A stretch of 64,000 bases of DNA from Bacillus_P idriensis_A (GTDB taxonomy: Bacteria > Bacillota > Bacilli > Bacillales > Bacillaceae). Shown here piece by piece: positions 40,973 through 49,160 of the stretch (positions are counted from its first letter, which is position 1; the number at the start of each line of letters is the position of its first letter). The stretch lies in contig NZ_JBCMYF010000025.1 of NCBI RefSeq assembly GCF_050483325.1, positions 6,127 to 70,126 of the forward strand, given 5' to 3'. The position numbers were made by a program, and so were the translations under genes. The notes beneath the pieces are model-generated. The model worked only from the letters and a program-made list of their open reading frames with translations, searched no databases and was not told where the DNA came from.

Positions 40973-41211
40973 CACCAAGTTCTTGTGAAAGCAAGATAGA
41001 AAACAAAGAGCAATAAGAACCCTAGAAAAAAGATCCAAGTAAGAAAAACCGGGTTTCGAAGATAGGGATGCTTTTGAATCTTTTCATTAATTTGTGTATC
41101 CATTTCACTTTTCCTTGCATCTACCAGTCTTCCCACGCTGATCGTATAGATAAGTCCTCCCGCAACAATCATGAAAGCTACAATAGCAAGTGCCATCGTG
41201 AATTTATCCAT
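40972..41211 (-). CDS. small two-segment membrane protein
   Basis: This 79-residue protein has one hydrophobic segment at residues 5-25 (MALAIVAFMIVAGGLIYTIS) and another at 57-77 (FLTWIFFLGFLLLFVFYLAF), joined by a charged loop (DARKSEMDTQINEKIQKHPY). AAGGAG lies 6 nt before the ATG, and a terminator follows. Function and family unknown. It may sit next to the YkuI gene by chance, because repeats lie between them. Confidence 0.75.
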   Translation of the reverse strand: MDKFTMALAIVAFMIVAGGLIYTISVGRLVDARKSEMDTQINEKIQKHPYLRNPVFLTWIFFLGFLLLFVFYLAFTRTW

Positions 41212-41249
41212 TGTGTCACTCCTTATTAAAGTAAGAACATGTACGAAGC

Positions 41250-41474
41250 GGATATATATTGCCCTTGTGGTGAATTCAGCAAAAAGCCAAACCCGGACTC
41301 TTCGGGTGAATTCTTTTCTGCCATACTTGGGCTAACAGTCTGCTCCGCTTTTCTTATTGTCCAGCTTCGCCTAACTCCTCGGCCAGAACGGATCTGGCAG
41401 TAAAGGCAAAAAGCGCCTTTTCTGCCGGATCCTTATCTGTCTGCCTGCGCTAACCAGGCGATTCCGCTTTTCTT
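41250..41474 (-). repeat. two intergenic hairpin repeat copies, one intact and one degenerate (minus orientation)
   Basis: The intact copy is 41357-41474; minus strand outer arms ATCGCCT and AGGCGA pair, and the central arms GGATCCGGCAG and CTGCCAGATCC pair with one change. The degenerate copy (about 41250-41356) starts GAAAAGCGGAGCAGACTG and has a rearranged middle with GAATTCACCCGAAGAGTCC. They fill the space before ykuI's 3' end. Confidence 0.82.
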
Positions 41475-41502
41475 ATTAGAATGACACAACCAAAAGAAAT
41501 TA

Positions 41503-42720
41503 TTACAAAAGGGCTTCATTTTCGTAAAGGTATGAGTACGGCAAATCCAAAAAAAGATAATGCTGCTGATCGATTGGGTAGGAGAAGGTCCTGATGGTTT
41601 CCCCTGTTTCGATGTCGCTGTATAAATCGCTGAAAAATCCTTTTTTCCGGATTTGCATTTTCATGATATTTTCAAGGAAATATGGTCTCCAGCTCCAGTT
41701 TTTCTTGTAGTAATCAGGCTGGAAGTCCCATGCTCCGTTCAGTTTGAGAATATTTCCTGATTGCTGAAATCCGTCCCCGTCACAAATGTAGATTCTAAAG
41801 CAGCAGTCTGACAAGTGCTGTGATAACTTTGTAATCAGTTCATTAAACGGTATTCCCGGTTTATTCTCTTTTGAAATCAGCACGTGCACTTTTTGATGAA
41901 ACGCTTCTGAGATTTCATAAAATTGCTGCAGCTTCTTTTTTTCATATTGGATGAATCCATGAAATTCCCGGGCCATTTTTTCTTTAATCATAAATGGTTC
42001 AATTAATTCTTCTTTAGGAGTCTGAAGATAATCCCCTTGGAAGTAGCGGCCGCCATTTTTCCATGCATATTGAAATTGAAAATTAACTTCAATTTCTTCG
42101 TACAGAATGGTAGCTCCTATTTTCCTTGCCAGAAGAGAAATGGAGTATAATACGTCATGATAGGTCTGCAGGGGTGAAGTTAATCTGAGGGGCTGAAGAT
42201 CAATTTTCAGGATATTGGGCATCAGCATTCCGATCCGGTCAAGATTGCTGCTTGCTTTTCCTACGTTGTCTACAGCTATTTTAATGCCGTATGTACGATA
42301 ATAAGTGAATACGTGCGTCAGCTGCCGAATGTCGCCCTTGAATGTGTGCTCTGTTATTTCAATCACGATTCTCTCAAGGTTTCCGCCTTTATCTTTCCAT
42401 GCAAATAATTGCTCAAGCAGGCTTTCCCCGTGATCAAGCATCAGTAAATTAGCATCCCGGTTTATAAAAATAAGCGTGTCATCTTGTGTTAAGAGAAAAG
42501 CATCAAGAGCCAAATGTAAAATGTGATTATCTGCTTCTAACCGGTATTCATCGGGAATGGATTCATCTTTAAAAAAAGGCCCTAAACTTTTCGTTTCCTC
42601 TTCCAAATGGATTCTACCGAGAATTTCATACCCGATCACTTTTTGTTCATCTGCGCTGAAAATGGCTTGATAGAACGGTTTTACATGCTCTAAGTTTGTC
42701 ATAATATCTAAAGGATCCAT
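41503..42720 (-). CDS. ykuI: EAL-domain c-di-GMP-binding protein YkuI
   Basis: This 405-residue protein has an EAL domain (residues 1-250) followed by a PAS-like domain (YkuI_C). The EAL motif reads GYEILG. Metal ligands INRDAN, IEITE and KIDLQP are present, but the usual DDFG loop reads VDNVGKASS, so the second Asp is Asn. B. subtilis YkuI binds c-di-GMP and is thought not to be an effective phosphodiesterase, which agrees. The ATG at 42720 gives the expected length (407 in B. subtilis). The longer frame overlaps fadH and lacks a ribosome binding site. Confidence 0.9.
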   Translation of the reverse strand: MDPLDIMTNLEHVKPFYQAIFSADEQKVIGYEILGRIHLEEETKSLGPFFKDESIPDEYRLEADNHILHLALDAFLLTQDDTLIFINRDANLLMLDHGESLLEQLFAWKDKGGNLERIVIEITEHTFKGDIRQLTHVFTYYRTYGIKIAVDNVGKASSNLDRIGMLMPNILKIDLQPLRLTSPLQTYHDVLYSISLLARKIGATILYEEIEVNFQFQYAWKNGGRYFQGDYLQTPKEELIEPFMIKEKMAREFHGFIQYEKKKLQQFYEISEAFHQKVHVLISKENKPGIPFNELITKLSQHLSDCCFRIYICDGDGFQQSGNILKLNGAWDFQPDYYKKNWSWRPYFLENIMKMQIRKKGFFSDLYSDIETGETIRTFSYPIDQQHYLFLDLPYSYLYENEALL

Positions 42721-42795
42721 ATGCCATTCCCCACTTTCTCTCTCTTTTTTTGTATGATTATACCACATTTGAATAGACCTTAACGCCAAAGTAAA

Positions 42796-42825
42796 ATGGA
42801 TTCTCCTGTAAAAAAGAGAATCCAT
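42796..42825 (-). terminator. terminator after fadH
   Basis: ATGGATTCTC and GAGAATCCAT form a 10-bp perfect stem; the minus strand continues CCATTTTACTTT. Confidence 0.55.
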
Positions 42826-42839
42826 TGGCTTTAAAAATA

Positions 42840-43604
42840 TTAAAAAGGATGCTGATTCAGCCACTGGCCGCCATCCATAGTAATGCATTCGCCATTAATA
42901 TAGCCGGCTGCATCTGATAAGAGGAAAGATGCAAGTGAAGCAATTTCCTCTGGCGTGCCCAACCTGCCGAGCGGAACACTTTGAAGCGTTCTTTTTGCAG
43001 CTTCTTCTGACTGCCAGAGCTTGTCTGCTCCGCCTGTTCTTTCAATCGGGCCAGGTGCGATTGCGTTAACACGGATTCCATATTTTTTGCCCCACTCTAC
43101 CGCAAGCGTTCTCGTCATGGACAGGACCCCTGCCTTTGCTGCAGCAGAATGGATTACTCCCGCGCCTGCACCCCATGCATATGTAGCAACCATGTTAAGT
43201 ATGGCACCTTTCTGCTGTTTCTCAATCCAATACTTGCCGGCAGCACTGCTGCAGTAAAACGTCCCATTCAGAACAATATTGATAACTGAGTTCCACCCAT
43301 TTACTGAAAGCTGCTCAGCCGGGCAAATAAAATTCCCTGCTGCGTTATTGACAAGACCGTCAATACGCCCAAATGCTTCATCTGTTTTTCGGATCAATTC
43401 TTCTGACATTTCCGGTACACGGACGTCCATTTGAAAAGGAATAATCTTACCTTCCAAACCCTGCATCTCTTCTTTGGCAGCTTCTAATTTTTCAATCGTT
43501 CTGCCTGTTATCACCACATTTGCACCCTGTCTGGCAAAACTTTCTGCCATCGCTTTACCCATCCCGCTTGAACCGCCTGTTACAATCACTACTTTATCCT
43601 TCAT
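42840..43604 (-). CDS. fadH: 2,4-dienoyl-CoA reductase / short-chain dehydrogenase FadH (YkuF)
   Basis: This 254-residue short-chain dehydrogenase has the cofactor motif VTGGSSGMGKAMAESFARQG, VNNAAGNFICPAEQLS, HSAAAKAGVLSMTRTLAVEW and the end GECITMDGGQWLNQHPF. In the usual Tyr-x-x-x-Lys site the Tyr is replaced (HSAAAKAG), as in dienoyl-CoA reductases. It should reduce 2,4-dienoyl-CoA during oxidation of unsaturated fatty acids. The length equals B. subtilis FadH. The start at 43604 is preceded by GGGGGTG and, 18 nt further up, by a FadR-like palindrome. Confidence 0.92.
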   Translation of the reverse strand: MKDKVVIVTGGSSGMGKAMAESFARQGANVVITGRTIEKLEAAKEEMQGLEGKIIPFQMDVRVPEMSEELIRKTDEAFGRIDGLVNNAAGNFICPAEQLSVNGWNSVINIVLNGTFYCSSAAGKYWIEKQQKGAILNMVATYAWGAGAGVIHSAAAKAGVLSMTRTLAVEWGKKYGIRVNAIAPGPIERTGGADKLWQSEEAAKRTLQSVPLGRLGTPEEIASLASFLLSDAAGYINGECITMDGGQWLNQHPF

Positions 43605-43621
43605 CAAAAACACCCCCAAAA

Positions 43622-43639
43622 TGAATGACCATTCATATT
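43622..43639. promoter_or_regulatory. FadR-like operator upstream of fadH
   Basis: TGAATGACCATTCATATT matches the B. subtilis FadR site (TGAATGANTANTCATTCA) at 12 of 16 defined positions. It contains the compact palindrome ATGAATG-AC-CATTCAT. It lies 18 nt before the start codon, where a bound repressor would block initiation. Fatty acyl-CoA control is inferred. Confidence 0.55.
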
Positions 43640-43771
43640 TTATCATATAATTCTTCTATTTTCTAACTATTTCAACTATTATTTAGTAAAGGACCCGAGT
43701 CCGATCTTCTATAAGCTCAATTTCTTTTTATTCAATGGATTAAAATAGATAGTTTGCGGAGGAGGACCACT

Positions 43772-44632
43772 TTGTCAAATGAAATTTCAAGAAGGGTCTT
43801 TCTGAAAAGATTCTTCGGAACAATGGCAGGAGCTTTGATTGCAAGCATCGGCGGCTATGTTTATGCGAAATATATTGAACCAAAACTCATTCAAACAAAA
43901 ACAGTTGAAATTGCAAGCAGCAAATTACCGACCTCTTTTGCCGGAACAAAAATTGTCCAATTCAGCGACACACATCTTAGCGGGGACTATCCGATCAGTC
44001 AGCTCGTTAAGATTGTGAACAAAATAAATCAGCTGTCGCCAGATCTTATTTTCTTTACGGGGGACCTTGTCGATAAGCCGAATCAATATGGGTTTTTGCA
44101 TCAAATTGCACCTGTTCTAATGAAATTGAAAGCACCATTAGGGAAATTTGCCATCTACGGGAATCATGATCATGGGGGTTATGGAACGGCTGTTTATGAA
44201 ACCATCATGAAGGAGTCGGATTTCAAGCTGCTAAAAAATAATGGAGAAAAAATCTCTTTGCTTGATGGGGCTTCCATGTTTGTTGGAGGACTGGATGATA
44301 TGATGCTTGGGAGACCTGATTTTGATCTTACGCTGCGTGGTGCTGACAGCACTCTCTTTACAATTCTATTGGCCCATGAACCTGACGCCGCCCTTGAGGC
44401 AAAAAAGTATGCTGTTGATCTTCAGTTATCAGGACATAGCCATGGGGGACAAGTCCAGCTTCCTTTATACGGACCCCTCATTACACCTCCTTTTGCATCC
44501 ATTTATACGGAAGGACTATATGAAGTGGATGCTATGAAGCTTTATGTAAACCGGGGACTTGGAACGACCAGGCTGCCTTATCGCTTTTTTTCAGTGCCGG
44601 AAATTACTGTGTTCACATTAATTAAAAGCTAA
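43772..44632 (+). CDS. ykuE: Tat-exported calcineurin-like metallophosphoesterase YkuE
   Basis: This 286-residue protein begins with a twin-arginine signal (SRRVFLKRFF) and a hydrophobic core (GTMAGALIASIGGYVYA). The phosphoesterase motifs follow in order: QFSDTHLSGDY, FFTGDLVDK, YGNHDHGG, LAHEPD and SGHSHGGQV. B. subtilis YkuE is a Tat substrate that binds Zn2+ and attaches to the cell wall. The start is TTG at 43772, with GGAGGAGG 6 nt upstream; this gives the same length as the B. subtilis protein. A TTG at 43754 overlaps the ribosome binding site. Confidence 0.93.
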   Translation: MSNEISRRVFLKRFFGTMAGALIASIGGYVYAKYIEPKLIQTKTVEIASSKLPTSFAGTKIVQFSDTHLSGDYPISQLVKIVNKINQLSPDLIFFTGDLVDKPNQYGFLHQIAPVLMKLKAPLGKFAIYGNHDHGGYGTAVYETIMKESDFKLLKNNGEKISLLDGASMFVGGLDDMMLGRPDFDLTLRGADSTLFTILLAHEPDAALEAKKYAVDLQLSGHSHGGQVQLPLYGPLITPPFASIYTEGLYEVDAMKLYVNRGLGTTRLPYRFFSVPEITVFTLIKS

Positions 44633-44661
44633 AAGGCGCAAGGTTATGAACCTGCGCCTTT
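44632..44661. terminator. bidirectional terminator between ykuE and the GGDEF-EAL gene
   Basis: AAAGGCGCA and TGCGCCTTT (9 bp), extended by AGGTT/AACC, with a small loop. It overlaps the last codons of the minus-strand gene. Confidence 0.75.
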
Positions 44662-46743
44662 AGCTTTAAGATATGTCTGCTCAATTTCATCCGGCGGCAA
44701 TGGCTTCGAAAAGAAAAACCCCTGACCTTTTTGACAGTTTAATGCTTTTAGATAAGAGTATTGCTCCCGAGTTTCGATTCCTTCTGCAACCACATCAAGT
44801 GAAAGACTGTCTGCCAGATGAAGAATTGTTTTGATAATGGCTGCGTCTTTTTCATCTGTCATGACATCTTTGATAAACGATTGATCGATTTTCAGGGAAT
44901 CAATCGGCAATGTTTTAAGATAGCGGAGAGATGAGAAGCCCCGTCCAAAGTCATCAATGGAAATGGACACACCAAGACCTTTTAACCTCTGCATGGTGAC
45001 CAGAGCTTCTTCGGGATTTTGCAGTGCGCCCTCTGTAATTTCAAATTCAATTTGATTGGCCTCTATTTGATATGTTTGAAACAAAGATTGAATCATATCT
45101 GCCAGATAGTATTGCTGAAATTGCTTTGAAGACAGATTGATAGCGGCTTTTACAGTTCTGTGCCCCTTAAGGTTCCATTCTGAAAGCTGTTTGCACACTT
45201 CTTCAATAATCCATTCGCCTATCGGAATCATCAGACCTGATTCTTCCGCAACCGGAATGAATTCTGATGGCGGAACAGAACCAAGTCCCTTGCTGTTCCA
45301 TCTCAGCAGTACTTCAAAGTTCTTTGTATCCATCGTTTTCAAATCAACCTGAGGCTGATACAAAAGGGAAAATTCGCTGTTTTCAAGTGCTTGCCTGAGA
45401 CCCGTTTCAATCGCAAGCACACCGCGTGAATTCTGGCTCATTCCGGCGTGATAGGCCTGAAAGCGGCCTCTTCCCTTTTGCTTGACGTCATACAAAGCTA
45501 TATCTGCATTTGCAATCAGCTGAGCTTCATCACTTCCATTCTCAGGATATATGCTTATCCCGATGCTTGGGCTTATAAAATAAACAAGCCCGCCGAGATG
45601 TATTGGTTCGGAAAATAAGTCAAGAATCTGCTGTGCATATTGTTCAGCCAAGATCTTGTCCGCATTTTTGAACAGGAGGATAAATTCGTCTCCTCCATGC
45701 CTGTACACTTTATATGATGGAACTGTAAGCGACTTCAGACGGTTACTGACTTCTTTAAGGAGCAGATCGCCAATCGAGTGCCCCATTGTATCATTCAGCA
45801 TTTTAAAGCGGTCGAGATCGATATACATTAGGGCCAGTTCCAGGGTGGCTTGGTCTTCAAGCAGCCTGTCCAGATCTTTTTTTAATGCGGTCCGGTTTAA
45901 CAGGCCTGTAAGCGAATCATGATATGCCATATGCTTAATCAGAGAATGATGACGTTTTTGCACAGAAATGTCCTTTGCGATTAAATAAATTCCCTGTATG
46001 CGGTTATTTAAGATGATTGGTATGGTCTTAACATGAAGATGCACTTCCTGATTTTTCATTTTGAACTTTGATTCATCTTCAACTGCATTTCCCTTGACTG
46101 CTTGAGAAAACAGAGAAGCGATCTTCTCTCTGTCCTGTTCAAACAAGTCAAAAACGGATTTACCGATCAGCGAAATCGTGAACGTTTTTGTTAAATCAAT
46201 TGCTGCTGGATTGGCAGAGACAATTGCCCCGGTTAAATCCAGCGAAAAGATACTGTCTATATTGTGATCAAACAGTGATTTGTATCTCTGCTGACTTTCA
46301 ATCAGCTTCTTCTTCTCTGACATCCTTTCAGAAATATCGCGGGTAACGGAAATAATGTAAATGACATCTCCCTTGTCATTCATAATCGGGGTAAGTACAG
46401 ATTCACCGAATATGACGGATCCATCCATTAGCTGCACTTGATCCTGATAGGAGAAAGGCTGTTTTGTCTGCATTACGACTCTGTACATTTCGAGCAAATG
46501 ATCGGCTACTTTCTTATCCATCACATCTGACAATGACACACCTTCATACTCTTCCCCAAGCCCTGCATGCTTCACGCCTTCCTCATTTACAAAAACATAG
46601 CGCACTTGGTCCTGATCAACCTTCATTAAAAATACAAGGTCTTTTATATGTTCTAAAATGATCGTAAAAATAATCGATTCGATTTTTTCAATATGTCTCT
46701 CTGATTGAAAGTCTTCAATGATTGCTTTCTTTAACTTGTTCAT
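44644..46743 (-). CDS. PAS-PAS-GGDEF-EAL cyclic-di-GMP signalling protein
   Basis: This 699-residue cytosolic protein has two PAS domains (about 30-140 and 150-260), a GGDEF domain (270-430) with an intact active site (YRHGGDEFILLF) and an EAL domain (440-695). The EAL motif is FEVLLRW, with INLSSKQF, FEITEGAL, SIDDFGRGFSSL, KIDQSF, AEGIE and QGFFFSKP, so all catalytic residues are there. It could make and degrade c-di-GMP in response to a PAS ligand. The architecture resembles B. subtilis DgcW/YkoW without its membrane part. No membrane segment. Monocistronic. Confidence 0.92.
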   Translation of the reverse strand: MNKLKKAIIEDFQSERHIEKIESIIFTIILEHIKDLVFLMKVDQDQVRYVFVNEEGVKHAGLGEEYEGVSLSDVMDKKVADHLLEMYRVVMQTKQPFSYQDQVQLMDGSVIFGESVLTPIMNDKGDVIYIISVTRDISERMSEKKKLIESQQRYKSLFDHNIDSIFSLDLTGAIVSANPAAIDLTKTFTISLIGKSVFDLFEQDREKIASLFSQAVKGNAVEDESKFKMKNQEVHLHVKTIPIILNNRIQGIYLIAKDISVQKRHHSLIKHMAYHDSLTGLLNRTALKKDLDRLLEDQATLELALMYIDLDRFKMLNDTMGHSIGDLLLKEVSNRLKSLTVPSYKVYRHGGDEFILLFKNADKILAEQYAQQILDLFSEPIHLGGLVYFISPSIGISIYPENGSDEAQLIANADIALYDVKQKGRGRFQAYHAGMSQNSRGVLAIETGLRQALENSEFSLLYQPQVDLKTMDTKNFEVLLRWNSKGLGSVPPSEFIPVAEESGLMIPIGEWIIEEVCKQLSEWNLKGHRTVKAAINLSSKQFQQYYLADMIQSLFQTYQIEANQIEFEITEGALQNPEEALVTMQRLKGLGVSISIDDFGRGFSSLRYLKTLPIDSLKIDQSFIKDVMTDEKDAAIIKTILHLADSLSLDVVAEGIETREQYSYLKALNCQKGQGFFFSKPLPPDEIEQTYLKAKGAGS

Positions 46744-46822
46744 AAATCCTCGTCCTACTTTTATCTCATTTTTCTTAATAGTAACACAAGGAGTTCTTTA
46801 AAACCTTCTCTTTTTTCAGACG

Positions 46823-46846
46823 AAAAAAGAGTGCTCGCGCACCCTT
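46823..46846 (-). terminator. terminator after ppk1
   Basis: On the minus strand AAGGGTGC-GCGA-GCACTCTT (one G-U), then six T residues. Confidence 0.82.
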
Positions 46847-46851
46847 AATCA

Positions 46852-48963
46852 TCATTCTTCGTCTTCTGATACCCGGTATGAAAGCTGTGCAAGAATGGCC
46901 TGGCTGTCGATTTCAGGTTCATCAGCCTCTCTTGAGACATATCGGTAGTTCCCGGAGCGATCTTGCTCGCGCGCTTTTACATTGTCTGTCAGCATGATAG
47001 ACAAGAAATTTGATATTCTTGATTTTATGCTGCCGTCAAAAACAGGAAAAAGAATTTCGACACGCTTCTCCATATTTCTGGTCATCATGTCTGCAGATGA
47101 GAGGAACATTTTCTCTTCTCCGTTATGATGAAAATAATAGATTCTGCTGTGCTCAAGAAATCTCCCGACAATGCTCCGCACTTTAATATTTTCGCTGATG
47201 CCTTTAATACCTGGTCTTAAACAGCAGGTTCCTCTTACAATCAAGTTTATATTCACACCTGCATTTGATGCTTCATAAAGTTTCATGATAATTACTTTGT
47301 CTGTAAGTGAATTCATCTTGGCAATGATTCTGCCATTTCCGTGGTGCTTGTGATAGTCCATTTCACGATCGACAAGCTCCAAAAAGTCGCTGCGTATGTC
47401 AAACGGGGCTACAGAAATATGGTGAAATTCCGGTTTTTCAGTATAACCGCTCAAATAATTAAAGAAATTGGTGGCGTCAATTCCGTACTTATGGTTGGAA
47501 GTGATTAAACTCATATCCGTATAGATTTTTGCTGTCTGATCATTGTAATTGCCAGTTCCTAAGTGGACAAACCGCTCAATTCGGCTGTTTTTCCGTCTTA
47601 CAACAAGTGTAATCTTGCTGTGTGTTTTTAAGTAGGTCATTCCGTAAATCACATGGCAGCCTGCTTTTTCAAGCTCTTTTGCCCATTGAACGTTATTCTC
47701 TTCATCAAAGCGCGCCTTCAGTTCAACAAGCACGGTCACCTGCTTTCCTTTTTCCGCTGCGCGCTTCAGTGCCTCAATTACAGGCGAACCCCCGCTTACT
47801 CTATAAAGTGTCTGCTTGATAGCAAGCACATCCGGATCATCTGCCGCATCCAAAACAAAATCAATAACAGGTTCAAATGACTCATATGGATGGTGCAAAA
47901 ATAAATCCTGGGCAGCTGCAACTTCAAAGATATCATCATTTGAGGATAAATCCTTCGGAGGCTGAGGGATGAATGTTTCGTATGTAAGATGATCGAATCT
48001 TGTGCAGAGCTCTTTATAAAAACTGAATAAAAAAGTGAAGTCAAGCGGCCCGTCAATCTCATAAACATCGTTTTTATGAATTTCTAATTCTTCGAGAAGA
48101 TAAGACATCATTTGAGAATCATAGAAATCCTTTCTCACTTCAAGACGGACGGCAGCTCCCCATTTTCTTTTCTTCAGTTCTTTTTCAATTTCTTTAAGAA
48201 GGTCCCTGGCGCCTTCTTCATGGATTGTCATATCTGCATTGCGTGTGATTCTGAACGGGGTGACGGAAAGGACGTCAAATCCGTGAAACAGTTTATAAAT
48301 ATAATAGGCAATAATATCTTCGAGAAGAACATATTCATGCCCACCCTCAGGCGGAGAAATGGAAACGAAGCGTTCTAATACAGCAGGCACTTGAACAATA
48401 GCGGTTTTCGTGCGGTATTCAATTGATTCGTTTTGATCTTCGAGCTTGATGACCAGGTTGAGGCTCTTGTTCAGCAGCATCGGAAATGGACGATATGCAT
48501 CAACAGCCATTGGAGTTAGAACAGGAAAAATATGTTCGTCAAAATATTGCTCTATGACCTTTTTTTGATGAGGAGATAAACTTCTGACGGTAGCAAACGC
48601 AACGCCTTCTTTTTTTAAAGCAGGCACGATCATCTGATTGAATGTGCGGGTTTGCAGCTCTACAAGCGAATGATTCTGTTCGGCTATTTGCGACAGCTGC
48701 TGTTTTGGGGTAAGTCCTGCTTTGTTTTCAGGCTTGCTGAAGCCTGCTTTCACCTGATCCTTAAGCCCTGCGACCCGGACCATGAAGAATTCATCGAGGT
48801 TAGAGCTGAAAATCGCGAGGAACTTCAGCCTCTCAAGCAGGGGATTTCGTTCATCAATGGCTTCTTCTAATACTCGTTTATTAAAAGCAAGCCAGCTTAA
48901 TTCGCGGTTGTTGTAATAAAGAGGGTTACCAAGCAATATCTGATCGATGTTTATTGTGCTCAT
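46852..48963 (-). CDS. ppk1: polyphosphate kinase PPK1
   Basis: This protein of about 703 residues has the four PPK1 domains. It starts YYNNRELSWLAFNKRVLEEA and SNLDEFFMVRVAGLKDQ, contains ADDPDVLAIKQTLYRVSGGS and LKTHSKITLVVRRK (first catalytic His) and FVHLGTGNYNDQTAKIYTD (second His-containing domain), and ends with SADMMTRNMEKRVEILFPVF. It makes polyphosphate from ATP. The start MSTINID at 48963 has GGGTGA 9 nt upstream. Ppx lies next, upstream on the same strand, so synthesis and breakdown genes are paired. Confidence 0.95.
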   Translation of the reverse strand: MSTINIDQILLGNPLYYNNRELSWLAFNKRVLEEAIDERNPLLERLKFLAIFSSNLDEFFMVRVAGLKDQVKAGFSKPENKAGLTPKQQLSQIAEQNHSLVELQTRTFNQMIVPALKKEGVAFATVRSLSPHQKKVIEQYFDEHIFPVLTPMAVDAYRPFPMLLNKSLNLVIKLEDQNESIEYRTKTAIVQVPAVLERFVSISPPEGGHEYVLLEDIIAYYIYKLFHGFDVLSVTPFRITRNADMTIHEEGARDLLKEIEKELKKRKWGAAVRLEVRKDFYDSQMMSYLLEELEIHKNDVYEIDGPLDFTFLFSFYKELCTRFDHLTYETFIPQPPKDLSSNDDIFEVAAAQDLFLHHPYESFEPVIDFVLDAADDPDVLAIKQTLYRVSGGSPVIEALKRAAEKGKQVTVLVELKARFDEENNVQWAKELEKAGCHVIYGMTYLKTHSKITLVVRRKNSRIERFVHLGTGNYNDQTAKIYTDMSLITSNHKYGIDATNFFNYLSGYTEKPEFHHISVAPFDIRSDFLELVDREMDYHKHHGNGRIIAKMNSLTDKVIIMKLYEASNAGVNINLIVRGTCCLRPGIKGISENIKVRSIVGRFLEHSRIYYFHHNGEEKMFLSSADMMTRNMEKRVEILFPVFDGSIKSRISNFLSIMLTDNVKAREQDRSGNYRYVSREADEPEIDSQAILAQLSYRVSEDEE

Positions 48964-49111
48964 GTAAAAAGTCACCCTTTTAAATTAGTCATTTGGATAC
49001 ACCAGTTATGATAGCACTTGGGAAAGACGAGGATGTAAATTTATTGTAATTATTGTATGTGGTTTTTGTAAATTTAATATCAAGAAAAGGATTGACATAC
49101 TAGGTTATTAA

Positions 49112-49145
49112 GCCAGATTGACAACATTAGTGATTCCAATCTGGC
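49112..49145 (-). terminator. hairpin after ppx
   Basis: GCCAGATTG and CAATCTGGC pair (9 bp) around a 16-nt loop. The T tract after it is poor (GGCTTAATAACC), so termination may be partial and let ppk1 be read from the ppx promoter. Confidence 0.5.
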
Positions 49146-49160
49146 CTGGGAATGCGCATT

